Below are positions 1-8,302 of a DNA stretch of 64,000 bases, one piece after another (positions within the stretch are counted from its first letter, which is position 1; the number at the start of each line of letters is the position of its first letter). The stretch is taken from positions 806,001-870,000 of the forward strand of contig NZ_CP021455.1 of assembly GCF_002158865.1 (NCBI RefSeq), in the 5' to 3' direction. The notes under the pieces were generated by a model. The model saw nothing but the letters and a program-made list of their open reading frames with translations. It did no database searches and was not told the origin of the DNA. The position numbers were made by a program, and so were the translations under genes. This stretch comes from Comamonas serinivorans. Lineage in GTDB: Bacteria > Pseudomonadota > Gammaproteobacteria > Burkholderiales > Burkholderiaceae_C.

Positions 1-705
1 CTGATCACCACTGCACCCAGCGTGGTGTACGAGGTGCTCAAGGCGGATGGGGAAGTCATTCAGGTCGAGAACCCCTCGAAAATGCCCGATACCGGGCGCT
101 TGGCCGAAATTCGCGAACCCATCGTCACCGTGCACCTGTACATGCCCCAGGACTACGTGGGCCCGGTGATGACGCTGGCCAACCAGAAGCGCGGCGTGCA
201 GATCAACATGGCCTACCACGGGCGCCAGGTCATGCTGACCTATGAGTTGCCGTTGGGCGAGATCGTGCTGGACTTCTTCGACAAGCTCAAGTCGGTGTCC
301 CGCGGCTATGCGTCCATGGACTATGAGTTCAAGGAATACCGCCCATCCGATGTGGTGAAGGTGGACATCCTGCTCAATGGCGAGAAGGTGGATGCGCTGT
401 CCATCATCGTGCACCGCAGCCAGGCCCAGTATCGGGGGCGCGCCGTGGTGGCCAAGATGCGCGAAATCATCAGCCGCCAGATGTTCGACGTGGCGATTCA
501 GGCGGCCATTGGCGCCAACATCATCGCCCGTGAAACCGTGAAGGCGATGCGCAAAAACGTGCTGGCAAAATGCTACGGCGGGGACATTACGCGCAAACGC
601 AAACTCCTCGAGAAGCAAAAGGCGGGTAAGAAGCGAATGAAGCAGATTGGTTCGGTGGAAGTGCCGCAAGAAGCGTTCTTGGCCATCCTGCAGGTGGAGG
701 AGTGA
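1..705 (+). CDS. lepA: Elongation factor 4 (LepA), C-terminal part
   Basis: The open frame enters from the left window edge, so only the last 234 residues are present. The protein is the ribosomal back-translocase EF-4, a translational GTPase acting on stalled ribosomes; the G domain lies outside the window. What is visible is the EF-G domain V-like part (AEIREPIVTVHLYMPQDYVG, then QKRGVQINM) and the LepA-specific C-terminal domain with CYGGDITRKRKLLEKQKAGK and the ending GSVEVPQEAFLAIL, which are hallmarks of the family. Its stop codon overlaps the lepB start as TGATG, indicating translational coupling in a lepA-lepB operon as in many proteobacteria. Family identity is very secure. Confidence 0.97.
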   Translation: MITTAPSVVYEVLKADGEVIQVENPSKMPDTGRLAEIREPIVTVHLYMPQDYVGPVMTLANQKRGVQINMAYHGRQVMLTYELPLGEIVLDFFDKLKSVSRGYASMDYEFKEYRPSDVVKVDILLNGEKVDALSIIVHRSQAQYRGRAVVAKMREIISRQMFDVAIQAAIGANIIARETVKAMRKNVLAKCYGGDITRKRKLLEKQKAGKKRMKQIGSVEVPQEAFLAILQVEE

Positions 706-1676
706 TGCCAGTTCTGACCGGTGTGGTGCTGTTGGGCTTTGTGGCGTATTGCTTGGCCTGGATGCGCGGTGCGGTGGAGGGCAACTTCACGGTGCTGCTG
801 TTCGCGGCCGTGGTGGTGACCGGCCTCTACTGGGTGTTGGAAAAGCTGGTGTTTGCGCCCCGGCGGCGTCAGGCCGCGGTGCAGCTGGACGCCACCATCG
901 CCGAACGTCAGGCCCAGGCGCAGCAGCACGGCATCGCTGCCGATGTGCAAGCTCTGGAACAGCAACGCGCCAAGTCGCTGGATCAGCCCTGGTGGCTGGA
1001 CTGGACGGCTGGGCTGTTTCCGGTGCTGGTGGTCGTGTTCCTGCTGCGGTCCTTCGTGTTCGAGCCGTTCAAGATCCCTTCGGGCTCCATGATCCCCACC
1101 TTGCTGATCGGGGACTACATCGTGGTGAACAAGTTCACCTACGGTTTGCGCTTGCCCATCGTCAACACCGCCTTGACCGACGGCGAGCCCGTGAAGCGCG
1201 GCGACGTGATCGTCTTCCGTTATCCGCCCAAACCCAGCGTCGATTTCATCAAACGCGTCATTGGTGTGCCCGGCGACAAGATCAGCTACCTGAACAAAAA
1301 GCTGACGGTCAACGGCGTGCCCGTGCCCCAGGACAAACTCGACGATTTCCTGGACAAGGACCTGTCGCAGTATTTCGAGCATTACCAGGAGTCGCTCGAT
1401 GGTCGTCAACACGCGATCATCGTGGATCCCCGCCGCGCGGCCTTCATCGGCGACACGCCGGAGTTTCCGCCGGAAGACAAACGGCAATGCCAGTACAGCG
1501 TCGAAGGCGTCAGCTGCGAAGTGCCGCCTGGCCAGTACTTCGTCATGGGTGACAATCGCGACAACTCCATGGATTCGCGCTACTGGGGCTTCGTGCCGCA
1601 GCAGAACATCGTCGGCAAGGCGGTGTTCGTGTGGATGAACTTGGGCAATTGGGGGCGCATCGGTTCCATTCGATGA
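705..1676 (+). CDS. lepB: Signal peptidase I
   Basis: Membrane-bound serine protease that removes signal peptides from secreted proteins on the periplasmic side of the inner membrane. The 323-residue product has two N-terminal hydrophobic stretches (about residues 3-20 and 29-48), a cytoplasmic linker, and a further membrane segment at about 102-116 leading into the catalytic domain. The nucleophile is Ser128 in IPSGSMIPTL and the general base is Lys183 in DFIKRVIGVPGD; the late signature GDNRDNSMDSRYWG is also present. I chose ATG at 705, which overlaps the lepA stop and has GGTGGAGG just upstream, over a GTG one codon earlier. It is followed by a DUF4845 gene, the usual order in Burkholderiales. 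Confidence 0.97.
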   Translation: MPVLTGVVLLGFVAYCLAWMRGAVEGNFTVLLFAAVVVTGLYWVLEKLVFAPRRRQAAVQLDATIAERQAQAQQHGIAADVQALEQQRAKSLDQPWWLDWTAGLFPVLVVVFLLRSFVFEPFKIPSGSMIPTLLIGDYIVVNKFTYGLRLPIVNTALTDGEPVKRGDVIVFRYPPKPSVDFIKRVIGVPGDKISYLNKKLTVNGVPVPQDKLDDFLDKDLSQYFEHYQESLDGRQHAIIVDPRRAAFIGDTPEFPPEDKRQCQYSVEGVSCEVPPGQYFVMGDNRDNSMDSRYWGFVPQQNIVGKAVFVWMNLGNWGRIGSIR

Positions 1677-1704
1677 GCCACGGTCTTGGGAAGAGGAGGG
1701 TGGT

Positions 1705-2085
1705 ATGAAACTGAAGCGTCGTCAGCAAGGCATTACCTTGATCGGGCTGATTTTCGTGGGGGCAATCCTGGCATGTGTGATCCTGGTCGGGGCGCAGGTC
1801 CTGCCCACGCTCATCGAGTACCAGGCCATCACCAAGGGCGCCAAGAAGGCGGCGGCCGAAGGCGGCACCGTGCAGCAGATCCGGGCGGCGTTCGACCGTT
1901 CGGCCACCATCGACCAAATCACCTCCATCTCGGCCAAGGACCTCGAAATCACCAAGGATGCGAACGGTGAGCCCGTGGTTTCCTTTGCCTACGACCGCGA
2001 GATTCACCTCGTCGGTCCTGCTTACCTCGTCATGAAATATGAAGGAACCACAGCGAAGTTCGGGCCCAGCCGCATCGGTGGCTGA
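1705..2085 (+). CDS. DUF4845 small membrane protein
   Basis: A 126-residue protein with one N-terminal membrane helix (about residues 10-33, QGITLIGLIFVGAILACVIL) and a soluble remainder. It matches in size and position the DUF4845 proteins found between lepB and rnc in many beta- and gammaproteobacteria. The N-terminus resembles a pilin-like hydrophobic helix (KLKRRQQGITLIGL), but no prepilin cleavage motif is obvious. A strong ribosome binding site AGGAGG lies about 6 bases before the ATG. The 3' end overlaps the rnc reading frame, so expression is probably coupled. Function is not established; the family name is assigned from context and pattern. Confidence 0.85.
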   Translation: MKLKRRQQGITLIGLIFVGAILACVILVGAQVLPTLIEYQAITKGAKKAAAEGGTVQQIRAAFDRSATIDQITSISAKDLEITKDANGEPVVSFAYDREIHLVGPAYLVMKYEGTTAKFGPSRIGG

Positions 2086-2755
2086 ATCGCTTGAAGCGGC
2101 CCTGAAGCTCGGCTTCCGTGATCCCGCGTTGCTGGTCACGGCCCTGACGCACCGCAGCTTTGGCGCCAGCCACAACGAACGCCTGGAGTTCCTCGGCGAT
2201 GCCGTGCTCGGTCTGGCGATCAGCGAGCTGCTCTATGGGCAGCAACCGGATTTCTCGGAAGGCCAGCTCTCGCGCACGCGCTCCAACCTCGTGCGTCAGG
2301 AGTCCTTGCACCGCATTGCCCTCAAGCTCAACCTGCCGAAGCACGTGCGCCTGGGCGCTGGCGAGGTCAAGTCCGGTGGGCTGACGCGCCCCTCCATCCT
2401 GGCGGATGCGGTGGAGGCCATCATCGGCGCCGTGTACCTCGATCAGGGATTTGCCGAGGCCCGCGCCCTGGTACACCGCCTGTTCGCCGACGTGGACCTG
2501 AAGGCCCAGGGCGGCGTGTCGGCGCGCGATGCCAAGACGGCCTTGCAGGAACACCTGCAGGGCAAGCGCATGGCCTTGCCCAAATACACCGTGTCGGGTG
2601 TCAGCGGACCCGCCCATGCCCAGGTCTTTCACGTGACCTGCGAGGTGCCGGCGCTTCGGCTGCAGGCCCAAGGCGATGCCGAATCGCGCAAGCACGCCGA
2701 GCAGGCGGCGGCCCAGGCCATGCTGGCCCTGTTGACGCAACGCCAGCCGGGGTGA
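2039..2755 (+). CDS. rnc: Ribonuclease III
   Basis: Double-strand-specific endoribonuclease that processes rRNA precursors and cleaves structured mRNAs. The N-terminal catalytic domain carries the family signature NERLEFLGDAVLGLAISE, followed by the acidic metal-binding segment around DAVEAIIGAVYLDQG; a C-terminal dsRNA-binding domain (about residues 155-235) begins at DAKTALQEHLQGKRMALPKY and ends with the basic KHAEQAAAQAML. The ATG used here overlaps DUF4845 by 47 bp; a GTG at 2078 gives a product 13 residues shorter with a more usual distance to ALTHRS, and neither start has a clear ribosome binding site. The gene belongs to the lepB-rnc-era-recO-pdxJ cluster. Confidence 0.96.
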   Translation: MKEPQRSSGPAASVAESLEAALKLGFRDPALLVTALTHRSFGASHNERLEFLGDAVLGLAISELLYGQQPDFSEGQLSRTRSNLVRQESLHRIALKLNLPKHVRLGAGEVKSGGLTRPSILADAVEAIIGAVYLDQGFAEARALVHRLFADVDLKAQGGVSARDAKTALQEHLQGKRMALPKYTVSGVSGPAHAQVFHVTCEVPALRLQAQGDAESRKHAEQAAAQAMLALLTQRQPG

Positions 2756-2964
2756 GCGCCGCGCTGGTCATCCTCCTGAATCAGGCCAAACCATTGCCAA
2801 CCGGCGCCCAGGCCCCATGTGCCTGCGGGGCCTTGAGGCCCCGGTCTTCTTCCCTCGAACGGGGCCGCTACCATGGACGACCGCCCTGAGCGGATCTGCC
2901 CCGTTCGTCCGTTTCCAAGCCTTGCGGCTTTCACTCAGCGTGCCAACGCGCCACCTCCATCACC

Positions 2965-3915
2965 ATGCAATCCGAATCCTCCCTCTCCGAACCCAGCGCT
3001 GACGAGCCTTTGTCGCGCTGTGGCCTGGTGGCCATCGTGGGCAAGCCCAACGTGGGCAAGTCCACGCTGCTCAATGCCCTGGTCGGGCAGAAGATCAGCA
3101 TCACCTCGCGCAAGGCGCAGACCACGCGCCATCGCATCACGGGCATCCATTCACGCGTCAAGGACGACGTGGCGGCGCAGTTCGTGTTTGCCGACACCCC
3201 GGGGTATCAGACCAAGCACTCGAAGGCCCTGAACAAGTCGCTCAACAAGGCCGTGCTGGGTGCCGTCTCCGATGTGGACCTGATCCTGTTCGTGGTCGAG
3301 GCCGGCAGCTTCTCGCTGGCCGATGCCAAGGTGCTGTCGCTGCTGCCGCCCGGCACGCCCACGTTGCTGATCGCCAACAAGCTGGACACCATGCACCGGC
3401 GCCAGGAGCTGGCGCCCTGGCTCAAGTCCATGCAGGAGCGCCACCCCTTCACTGAGTTCGTGCCCATGTCGGCCAAGCAGCCCAAGGATGTGGAGCGCCT
3501 GCTCGACATCTGCCAGGGTTACCTGCCCGAGCAGCCCTGGTGGTATGGCGAGGACGAGCTGACCGACAAAAGCGAGCGTTTTCTGGCGGCCGAGATCGTG
3601 CGCGAGAAGCTGTTCCGCCTCACGGGGGACGAGCTGCCCTACAGCGCCACCGTGGTCATCGACGAGTTCAAGGAAGAGGAAGGCCGCAAGGTCGACCGCA
3701 TGGTGCGCATCGCCGCCACCATCGTGGTCGAGCGCGATGGCCACAAGGCCATGGTGATCGGTCAGAACGGCGAACGCCTCAAGCGCATCGGCACCGAGGC
3801 ACGCGTCGAGCTCGAGCGCTTGATGGGGGCCAAGGTGTTCCTGCAGCTGTGGGTCAAGGTGCGCTCGGGCTGGGCCGACAACGAGGCCCACCTGCGTTCG
3901 TATGGGTATGAGTGA
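2965..3915 (+). CDS. era: GTPase Era
   Basis: Essential GTPase that binds 16S rRNA near its 3' end and assists small-subunit maturation. The 316-residue protein shows the P-loop GKPNVGKST at residues 26-34, the G3 motif DTPGYQT, the G4 motif NKLD, and a C-terminal KH RNA-binding domain with VIGQNGERLKRIG near residue 268. About 16 residues precede the usual Era core, so the true start could be slightly downstream. A 209-bp gap separates it from rnc, and nothing specific was recognised there. A 52-bp repeat lies between era and recO. Confidence 0.97.
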   Translation: MQSESSLSEPSADEPLSRCGLVAIVGKPNVGKSTLLNALVGQKISITSRKAQTTRHRITGIHSRVKDDVAAQFVFADTPGYQTKHSKALNKSLNKAVLGAVSDVDLILFVVEAGSFSLADAKVLSLLPPGTPTLLIANKLDTMHRRQELAPWLKSMQERHPFTEFVPMSAKQPKDVERLLDICQGYLPEQPWWYGEDELTDKSERFLAAEIVREKLFRLTGDELPYSATVVIDEFKEEEGRKVDRMVRIAATIVVERDGHKAMVIGQNGERLKRIGTEARVELERLMGAKVFLQLWVKVRSGWADNEAHLRSYGYE

Positions 3916-3954
3916 CGGGTGCCTGCCATTCCTCGCATCAAAGAATGGCTGCAT

Positions 3955-4006
3955 GCAGTATGGTGAATCTCTCGTTGGTGAATCAACGTGAAAGATCGCA
4001 TACTCC
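3955..4006. repeat. 52-bp GTAT/ATAC palindromic element, copy 1
   Basis: Ends GCAGTAT and ATACTCC, with inner CGTT and AACG at element positions 19-22 and 31-34. It lies between era and recO. The chosen recO GTG start (3988) falls inside the right half, so the element supplies the first six codons of recO. Confidence 0.85.
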
Positions 4007-4743
4007 ATGAACCCTCGTATGTGCTGCACCGGCACGACTGGAGCGAGTCCAGCCTGGTGCTCGAGGTGTTCACGCGCCACCACGGCCGCATCGCCCTGAT
4101 CGCCAAAGGCGCCAAGCGGCCCAGCTCCAACTTTCGCAGCGTGCTCTTGCCCATGCAGCCCTTGCGCCTGTCCTGGTCGGGCAAGGAAGAGGTCCGTACG
4201 CTCAAGTCGGCGGAATGGGGCGGCGGCCACGTCATGCCCCATGGCGAACGCCTGCTGTCGGGCTACTACCTGAACGAGCTGGTCATGCGCCTGATGGCGC
4301 GTGAAGACCCGCACCCCGATGCGTTCGACGCCTATGTCCTGGCCATGCATGCGCTGCAGGGCGAGGGCGCGAAGGAGGCGGTCTCCGGCCTGCGCGCGTT
4401 CGAGATCCTGGCGCTGCAGGCGCTGGGTCACCTGCCCGACCTGCAGACCCAGGCCCATGGCGGTGCGCTGCAGCCCCACGGGGCGTATCGCCTGACGGCC
4501 GAGGGTGGCCTGCAGCCCGAGTGGGAGCCCGAGCAGACCGCTTTGTCCGGCGAGCAATGGCAAGGCCTGGATCACGCCCTGCAGGCTGCAGCGCCGTTCG
4601 AGGCGCTGCAGCACACTTGGTCCACCCTGCCTGGGTCCGCGCGCGCGGCCTTGCGCGGCCAACTCAAGGCCTTGTTGCACTACCACTGCGGCATGCAGAA
4701 TCTGCGCACCCGCCACATCACCCACACGCTTCAGCAGCTATGA
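3988..4743 (+). CDS. recO: DNA repair protein RecO
   Basis: RecO helps load RecA onto SSB-coated single-stranded DNA in the RecFOR recombination pathway. The 251-residue product has the N-terminal OB-fold pattern EPSYVLHRHDWSESSLVLEV followed by HGRIALIAKGAKRPSSNF, and a helical C-terminal domain ending in HYHCGMQNLRTRH. The only in-frame start that keeps the conserved N-terminus is GTG at 3988. It lies within 52-bp element copy 1 and has no purine-rich Shine-Dalgarno sequence; the upstream bases are those of the element. The stop overlaps the pdxJ start as ATGA, so the two genes are probably translationally coupled. The family call is firm; the start is the uncertain part. Confidence 0.93.
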   Translation: MKDRILHEPSYVLHRHDWSESSLVLEVFTRHHGRIALIAKGAKRPSSNFRSVLLPMQPLRLSWSGKEEVRTLKSAEWGGGHVMPHGERLLSGYYLNELVMRLMAREDPHPDAFDAYVLAMHALQGEGAKEAVSGLRAFEILALQALGHLPDLQTQAHGGALQPHGAYRLTAEGGLQPEWEPEQTALSGEQWQGLDHALQAAAPFEALQHTWSTLPGSARAALRGQLKALLHYHCGMQNLRTRHITHTLQQL

Positions 4744-5507
4744 CTTCCCCTGCGCGCACGGCGCTGTCCGTCAACGTCAACAAAGTCGCCCTGGTGCGCA
4801 ACACCCGTCACCTGGGCATCCCCAGCGTCACGCGTGCCGCCGAGCAATGCCTGGCCGCCGGTGCGCACGGCATCACCGTGCACCCGCGGCCCGACGCCCG
4901 CCACATCCGCGAGTCGGATGTGTGGGACCTGGCCGAGCTGCTGCTGCAGCACCCGCAGGCCGAGTTCAACATCGAGGGCAACCCCGCGCACAACCTGTTG
5001 GGGCTGGTCCGTGCCCTGGCCGCCAAAGGCCTGCAACCGGCCCAGGTCACGTTCGTGCCCGACGGCGAGGGTCAGTTCACCAGCGACCATGGCTACGACC
5101 TCCGTCAGGTCGACGAGACGCTGACGCGGGCGATTGCCGAGTGCCGCGACCTCGGCATGCGCGTGAGCCTGTTCATGGACCCCGAGCCCGCGCTCATGGC
5201 GCGTGCCGCCGCCGTCGGCGCCCATCGCGTCGAGCTCTACACCGAGCCTTACGCCGCGAGCTGGGGTGGGCCGGATCAGCCAGGGCAGTTGCAGCGGTAT
5301 GCGCTGGCGGCCAGCGCGGCGGCGGCGGCCGGTTTGGGGGTGAATGCCGGCCATGACCTCAGCCTGCTCAACCTCAGCGACTTCCTGCGCGCCGCGCCGC
5401 AGGTGGCCGAGGTCTCCATCGGCCACGCCTTCATCGGCGATGCGCTGGAGATGGGGTATGCCCGCGCCGTGCAGGCCTACCTGGCGGCCATTGCCGCAGC
5501 GGCATGA
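4740..5507 (+). CDS. pdxJ: Pyridoxine 5'-phosphate synthase
   Basis: Catalyses the last ring-closing step of DXP-dependent vitamin B6 synthesis, joining 3-amino-2-oxopropyl phosphate and deoxyxylulose phosphate to give pyridoxine 5'-phosphate. The 255-residue TIM-barrel protein has GITVHPRPDARHIRESDVW and NIEGNPAHN for the substrate-binding barrel and GVNAGHDLSLLNL near the end. The N-terminal motif reads LSVNVNKVALVRNTR, whereas enterobacterial PdxJ has a NIDHIATLRNARG-type sequence, so this is a divergent sub-type. The ATG overlaps the recO stop by four bases. In related genomes acpS commonly follows pdxJ; here a tRNA gene follows. Confidence 0.92.
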   Translation: MTSPARTALSVNVNKVALVRNTRHLGIPSVTRAAEQCLAAGAHGITVHPRPDARHIRESDVWDLAELLLQHPQAEFNIEGNPAHNLLGLVRALAAKGLQPAQVTFVPDGEGQFTSDHGYDLRQVDETLTRAIAECRDLGMRVSLFMDPEPALMARAAAVGAHRVELYTEPYAASWGGPDQPGQLQRYALAASAAAAAGLGVNAGHDLSLLNLSDFLRAAPQVAEVSIGHAFIGDALEMGYARAVQAYLAAIAAAA

Positions 5508-5568
5508 GCGAGAAATTTTTGCGCCATTTGCGCGCAAGGCCATTTTTCAGCTATACTTCATAGCTTCA

Positions 5569-5646
5569 GCGGCTGTAGCTCAGTTGGATTAGAGTACTTG
5601 GCTACGAACCAAGGGGTCGTGGGTTCGAATCCTGCCAGCCGCACCA
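5569..5646 (+). tRNA. tRNA-Arg (anticodon ACG)
   Basis: The cloverleaf can be drawn directly: acceptor GCGGCTG pairs with CAGCCGC, the anticodon stem CTTGG/CCAAG closes the 7-base loop CTACGAA with ACG at its centre, and the T loop is TTCGAAT. The 3' CCA is encoded. ACG is normally deaminated to ICG by TadA to read CGN arginine codons. The gene is transcribed in the same direction as pdxJ, 61 bp downstream, and is followed by a strong intrinsic terminator. Confidence 0.97.
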
Positions 5647-5654
5647 AACATGGA

Positions 5655-5687
5655 AAGCCTTGCGAAGTTCGCTTCGCAAGGCTTTTT
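5655..5687 (+). terminator. Intrinsic terminator after tRNA-Arg
   Basis: A perfect 12-bp stem AGCCTTGCGAAG / CTTCGCAAGGCT with a TTCG tetraloop, followed by five T. It should end the tRNA-Arg transcript and any read-through from the recO-pdxJ operon. Confidence 0.93.
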
Positions 5688-5826
5688 CATTGGGCGCATG
5701 CCAGGCGACACGACCTGCGCATGCCGCGCGCATGCCATCATGGCGACGAAGCTCGCCTGCGTTGACGTCCCTGCTGGGGCATCCGCACACACGTCTTGTG
5801 CACAGGCATCTTTGCGCTTGGTGGAT

Positions 5827-5878
5827 GGGGTATGACCTCGTCTCCACTAGACAGTCAACGGAAATGACTTGATACTGC
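5827..5878. repeat. 52-bp GTAT/ATAC palindromic element, copy 2
   Basis: Ends GGGGTAT and ATACTGC; the right inner core AACG is intact but the left one reads CACT, so this copy is partly decayed. It lies between the tRNA-Arg terminator and folK, 43 bp before the folK start. Confidence 0.8.
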
Positions 5879-5921
5879 CAAGTCAGTGCGCGATTGTCCA
5901 AACGCCATCCACCGCCATCCC

Positions 5922-7007
5922 ATGCCTGACTTGATCCTCGATGTCCCGGGCCGCTTGTCGGTTCGCCTGCATGCCGACGGGCCGCCCGAGGCGGCGTGGT
6001 CGCTCGCCGACCTGGCGCGCCAGTGCTTTGGCACGGGACTGAGCGACCTGGCCTGGGAGCAGGCCATCGAACAGGTGGAAGACTGGGTGTTGCCGCGCGC
6101 CAGCGCGGTGGAGCCCGCGGCCGTGCTGCACCTGTGTGGCCCCGGCTGGCTCGGGTGGGACGCGCATCAGGCGCTGCGGGCCTTCGAGCAGGCCTCGCCG
6201 CGCGTGTCCCCATCGAACGAGGGCGCGTCCGGCACCGACTGGCTGGCGGCCTCTGCGTCATCGGCAACGCCAGGCCAGGCCTGGTCACCGGCCGAGGTCG
6301 AGGCCGTGTTCAACCAGGCCGTGGGCCCCGCTGGCGCGCGCACCCTGGCCGATCACTTGGGCGCCCTGGCGCCGCGTTTCGCGGTGGAGCTGACGCTGGT
6401 GCGCGAATGCCTGCACCACTGGCGCATCGCGCAGGTGCAACGCCAGCCCGTCACGCTGGTGGCGGTGCGGGACGTGCCGCCGGCCAGCCCGCTGTGGCAG
6501 GCGCCGGCGCAGCCCGTGCTGGCGCACGTGGGGTTGGGCGCGAACCTGGGCGACGCCCTGCAGACCCTGCGCCAGGCCGTGCACGCCCTGGCGCAGTCCG
6601 AGCAGGTGGTCGGCGTGTCCAGCCTGTACCGCACGGCGCCCCTCGATGCCGTGGGGCCGGACTACCTCAATGCCGTGGTGGCGCTGCGCACGCGCCGCGC
6701 GCCGGCCGACCTGCTGCTGCGCCTGCAGGCCATCGAGCAGGCAGCAGGCCGCACGCGCGCCTGGCGCCATGCGCCACGGACGCTGGACCTGGATCTGCTG
6801 GACCACGGCGGGCTGCGCAGCGACGAGCCGGCCCTGGTGCTCCCGCACCCCCGTCTGCACGAGCGCGCCTTTGCCCTGTTGCCCTTGCACGAGCTGGCGC
6901 CCGACCGCGTGAGCGCCGAGGCCTTGCTGCGCGTGGCCGATCAAGGGGTCGAGCGCTTGCCGGGGACGTGGTGGCCCAACGGGCCGCAGGGTGACGCCGG
7001 CCGCTGA
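5922..7007 (+). CDS. folK: Hydroxymethyldihydropterin pyrophosphokinase with long N-terminal extension
   Basis: The C-terminal part, from about residue 199 ([19 protein letters not shown]), is a complete HPPK domain: ATP-dependent pyrophosphorylation of 6-hydroxymethyl-7,8-dihydropterin in folate synthesis. It has [20 protein letters not shown], the signature [15 protein letters not shown] and [17 protein letters not shown] stand-alone FolK is usually near 160-180 residues; this protein has 361. Residues 1-198 form a separate, unrecognised region rich in W, A and L ([20 protein letters not shown] and later [18 protein letters not shown]) with no frame break before the HPPK domain. I begin at MPDLIL rather than 12 codons upstream because it fits the extension better; no clear ribosome binding site decides it. 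Confidence 0.9.
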
Positions 7008-7034
7008 GGGATTGTCGTCGCGGCACCAGGACGT

Positions 7035-7240
7035 CCTACCTCGACGCGGCCTGGCGCGCCTGGATCACGCTGCGCTGCGCGCAGCTCGCGGGCGCCCCAG
7101 GCCCTGAGGGACGACGCCGACAAACGGGCCCAGCTCAAACCCGAGGCCCTGTGGGAGATGGAACAAGGCCGCCAGTGGACCAGCCTGCAGCTCTACAACG
7201 CCGCCAAGGTGCGCTCGGCCTCGCCAAGGAGGATTATTGA
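7035..7240 (+). pseudogene. Remnant of an amidase-family gene (C-terminal piece, frameshifted)
   Basis: The stretch encodes RAQLKPEALWEMEQGRQW and LQLYNAAKVRS, typical of the region before the C-terminus of amidase-signature enzymes. In another frame just upstream (about 7036-7110) it encodes RTSYLDAAWRAWITLRCAQL, which also fits the family, so at least one frameshift separates the two parts. No start, Ser-Ser-Lys catalytic core or proper stop is present. An intact amidase lies at 30926. The piece ends where 52-bp element copy 3 begins. Identification is from motif memory, so moderate confidence. Confidence 0.55.
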
Positions 7241-7244
7241 CAGT

Positions 7245-7296
7245 GGGGTATGCATCGATTGCCGATTGATGGAAAACGACGAGATCGAGATACTCT
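7245..7296. repeat. 52-bp GTAT/ATAC palindromic element, copy 3
   Basis: Ends GGGGTAT and ATACTCT with inner CGAT and AACG. It lies directly after the amidase remnant and about 280 bp before slyD, which suggests the element may mark the breakpoint of the broken gene. Confidence 0.8.
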
Positions 7297-7574
7297 GCTT
7301 TCGACTTGGTGAAACCTTGAACACCTTTACCCCAGGTGCGTCAGGCGATCTGGAGCCGCACACCTCCCCACCAGCCTGCACCCCGTGGCCCGCAGCGCAG
7401 GCCGGCGGGCCGCGCGCTCAACGGGCAGCCGATGCCATGGATGGGGTTGGGATGCATTCGCAATGGGTCTTCGCGCAGAAGGTCCGTGCCCCGGTTGGCG
7501 CACGGTGCGGGCCGGGGCTGCGGCATGACCGGCCACTACAATGGGCCGCTTTTCTCCGCCTACACACGCTGGTC

Positions 7575-8045
7575 ATGAACATCGCCAAAGACACCGCCGT
7601 CACGCTCGACTACCTCATCAAGGACACGCAAGGCAAGGTGCTGGACAAAGGCATGGTGGCCTACCTGCATGGGGGCTACGACAACCTGTTTGCCAAGGTT
7701 GAGGCCGCTCTGGAGGGCCAGGCCAAGGGCGACACCGTGCAGGTCGACCTGCCCGAGGCCGACGCCTTCGGCGCACGCGACGAATCGCTCACCCGGGTCA
7801 TCCCCAAGGCCGAATTTCCGCCGGGCGTGAAGGTGGGGGGGCAGCTGCGTGGCGTGAACGACCAGGGCCAGCCGCAGATCTACCACGTCATGAAGATCAA
7901 AGGCCCCGAGGTGCACCTGGATGGCAACCACCCGCTGGCCGGTCAGGACCTCAAGTTCTCGGCCAAGGTGATCGACGTGCGCGCCGCCACGGCGGAAGAA
8001 ATCACGCACCGCCACGTGCACGGTGCGCACGGCCACCACCATTGA
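7575..8045 (+). CDS. slyD: SlyD-type FKBP peptidyl-prolyl cis-trans isomerase
   Basis: Cytoplasmic prolyl isomerase and chaperone of the SlyD family, often involved in nickel handling. The 156-residue product has the split FKBP fold: VTLDYLIKDTQGKVLDKG at the N-terminus, PLAYLHG-like VAYLHGGYDNLFAKVEAAL, an insert-in-flap segment (about residues 72-120, with ARDESLTRVIPKAEFP) and the closing strand DLKFSAKVIDVRAAT. The tail HRHVHGAHGHHH is histidine-rich, a probable metal-binding site as in other SlyD proteins, though short. The frame stays open upstream to 7158, but homology begins only at 7575. A terminator follows. Confidence 0.93.
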   Translation: MNIAKDTAVTLDYLIKDTQGKVLDKGMVAYLHGGYDNLFAKVEAALEGQAKGDTVQVDLPEADAFGARDESLTRVIPKAEFPPGVKVGGQLRGVNDQGQPQIYHVMKIKGPEVHLDGNHPLAGQDLKFSAKVIDVRAATAEEITHRHVHGAHGHHH

Positions 8046-8068
8046 GTCGGCGAGTCGATTGAACACCC

Positions 8069-8093
8069 GCGCCTGCCTTGTGCAGGCGTTTTT
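8069..8093 (+). terminator. Intrinsic terminator after slyD
   Basis: Stem CGCCTGC / GCAGGCG with a 5-base loop followed by five T, 24 bp after the slyD stop codon. It also lies in the convergent gap before the dehydratase gene. Confidence 0.85.
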
Positions 8094-8302
8094 GTTGGCA
8101 GCAAATGAGGCCGACAGGCAAGTCACACAGGGCGATGCCAAGTCTGGTGCCGAGCAGGCTGTTCGTCGTCAGCGCCTGCGGCCAGCGGCCGGCCGCCAGC
8201 AGTGCTTCGGGCCTTCAGGTGGACGCGGGGTTCGTGGCACAGGCCTAGGCCGGGCAGCGCCGGCGTCTCCAGGTATCGCACAGCCGAGCAAACGGCAGGG
8301 GC

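Noticed and set aside
8094..8302. Possible gene fragment between slyD and the dehydratase
   Set aside because: Short frames on both strands with no recognisable family motif.
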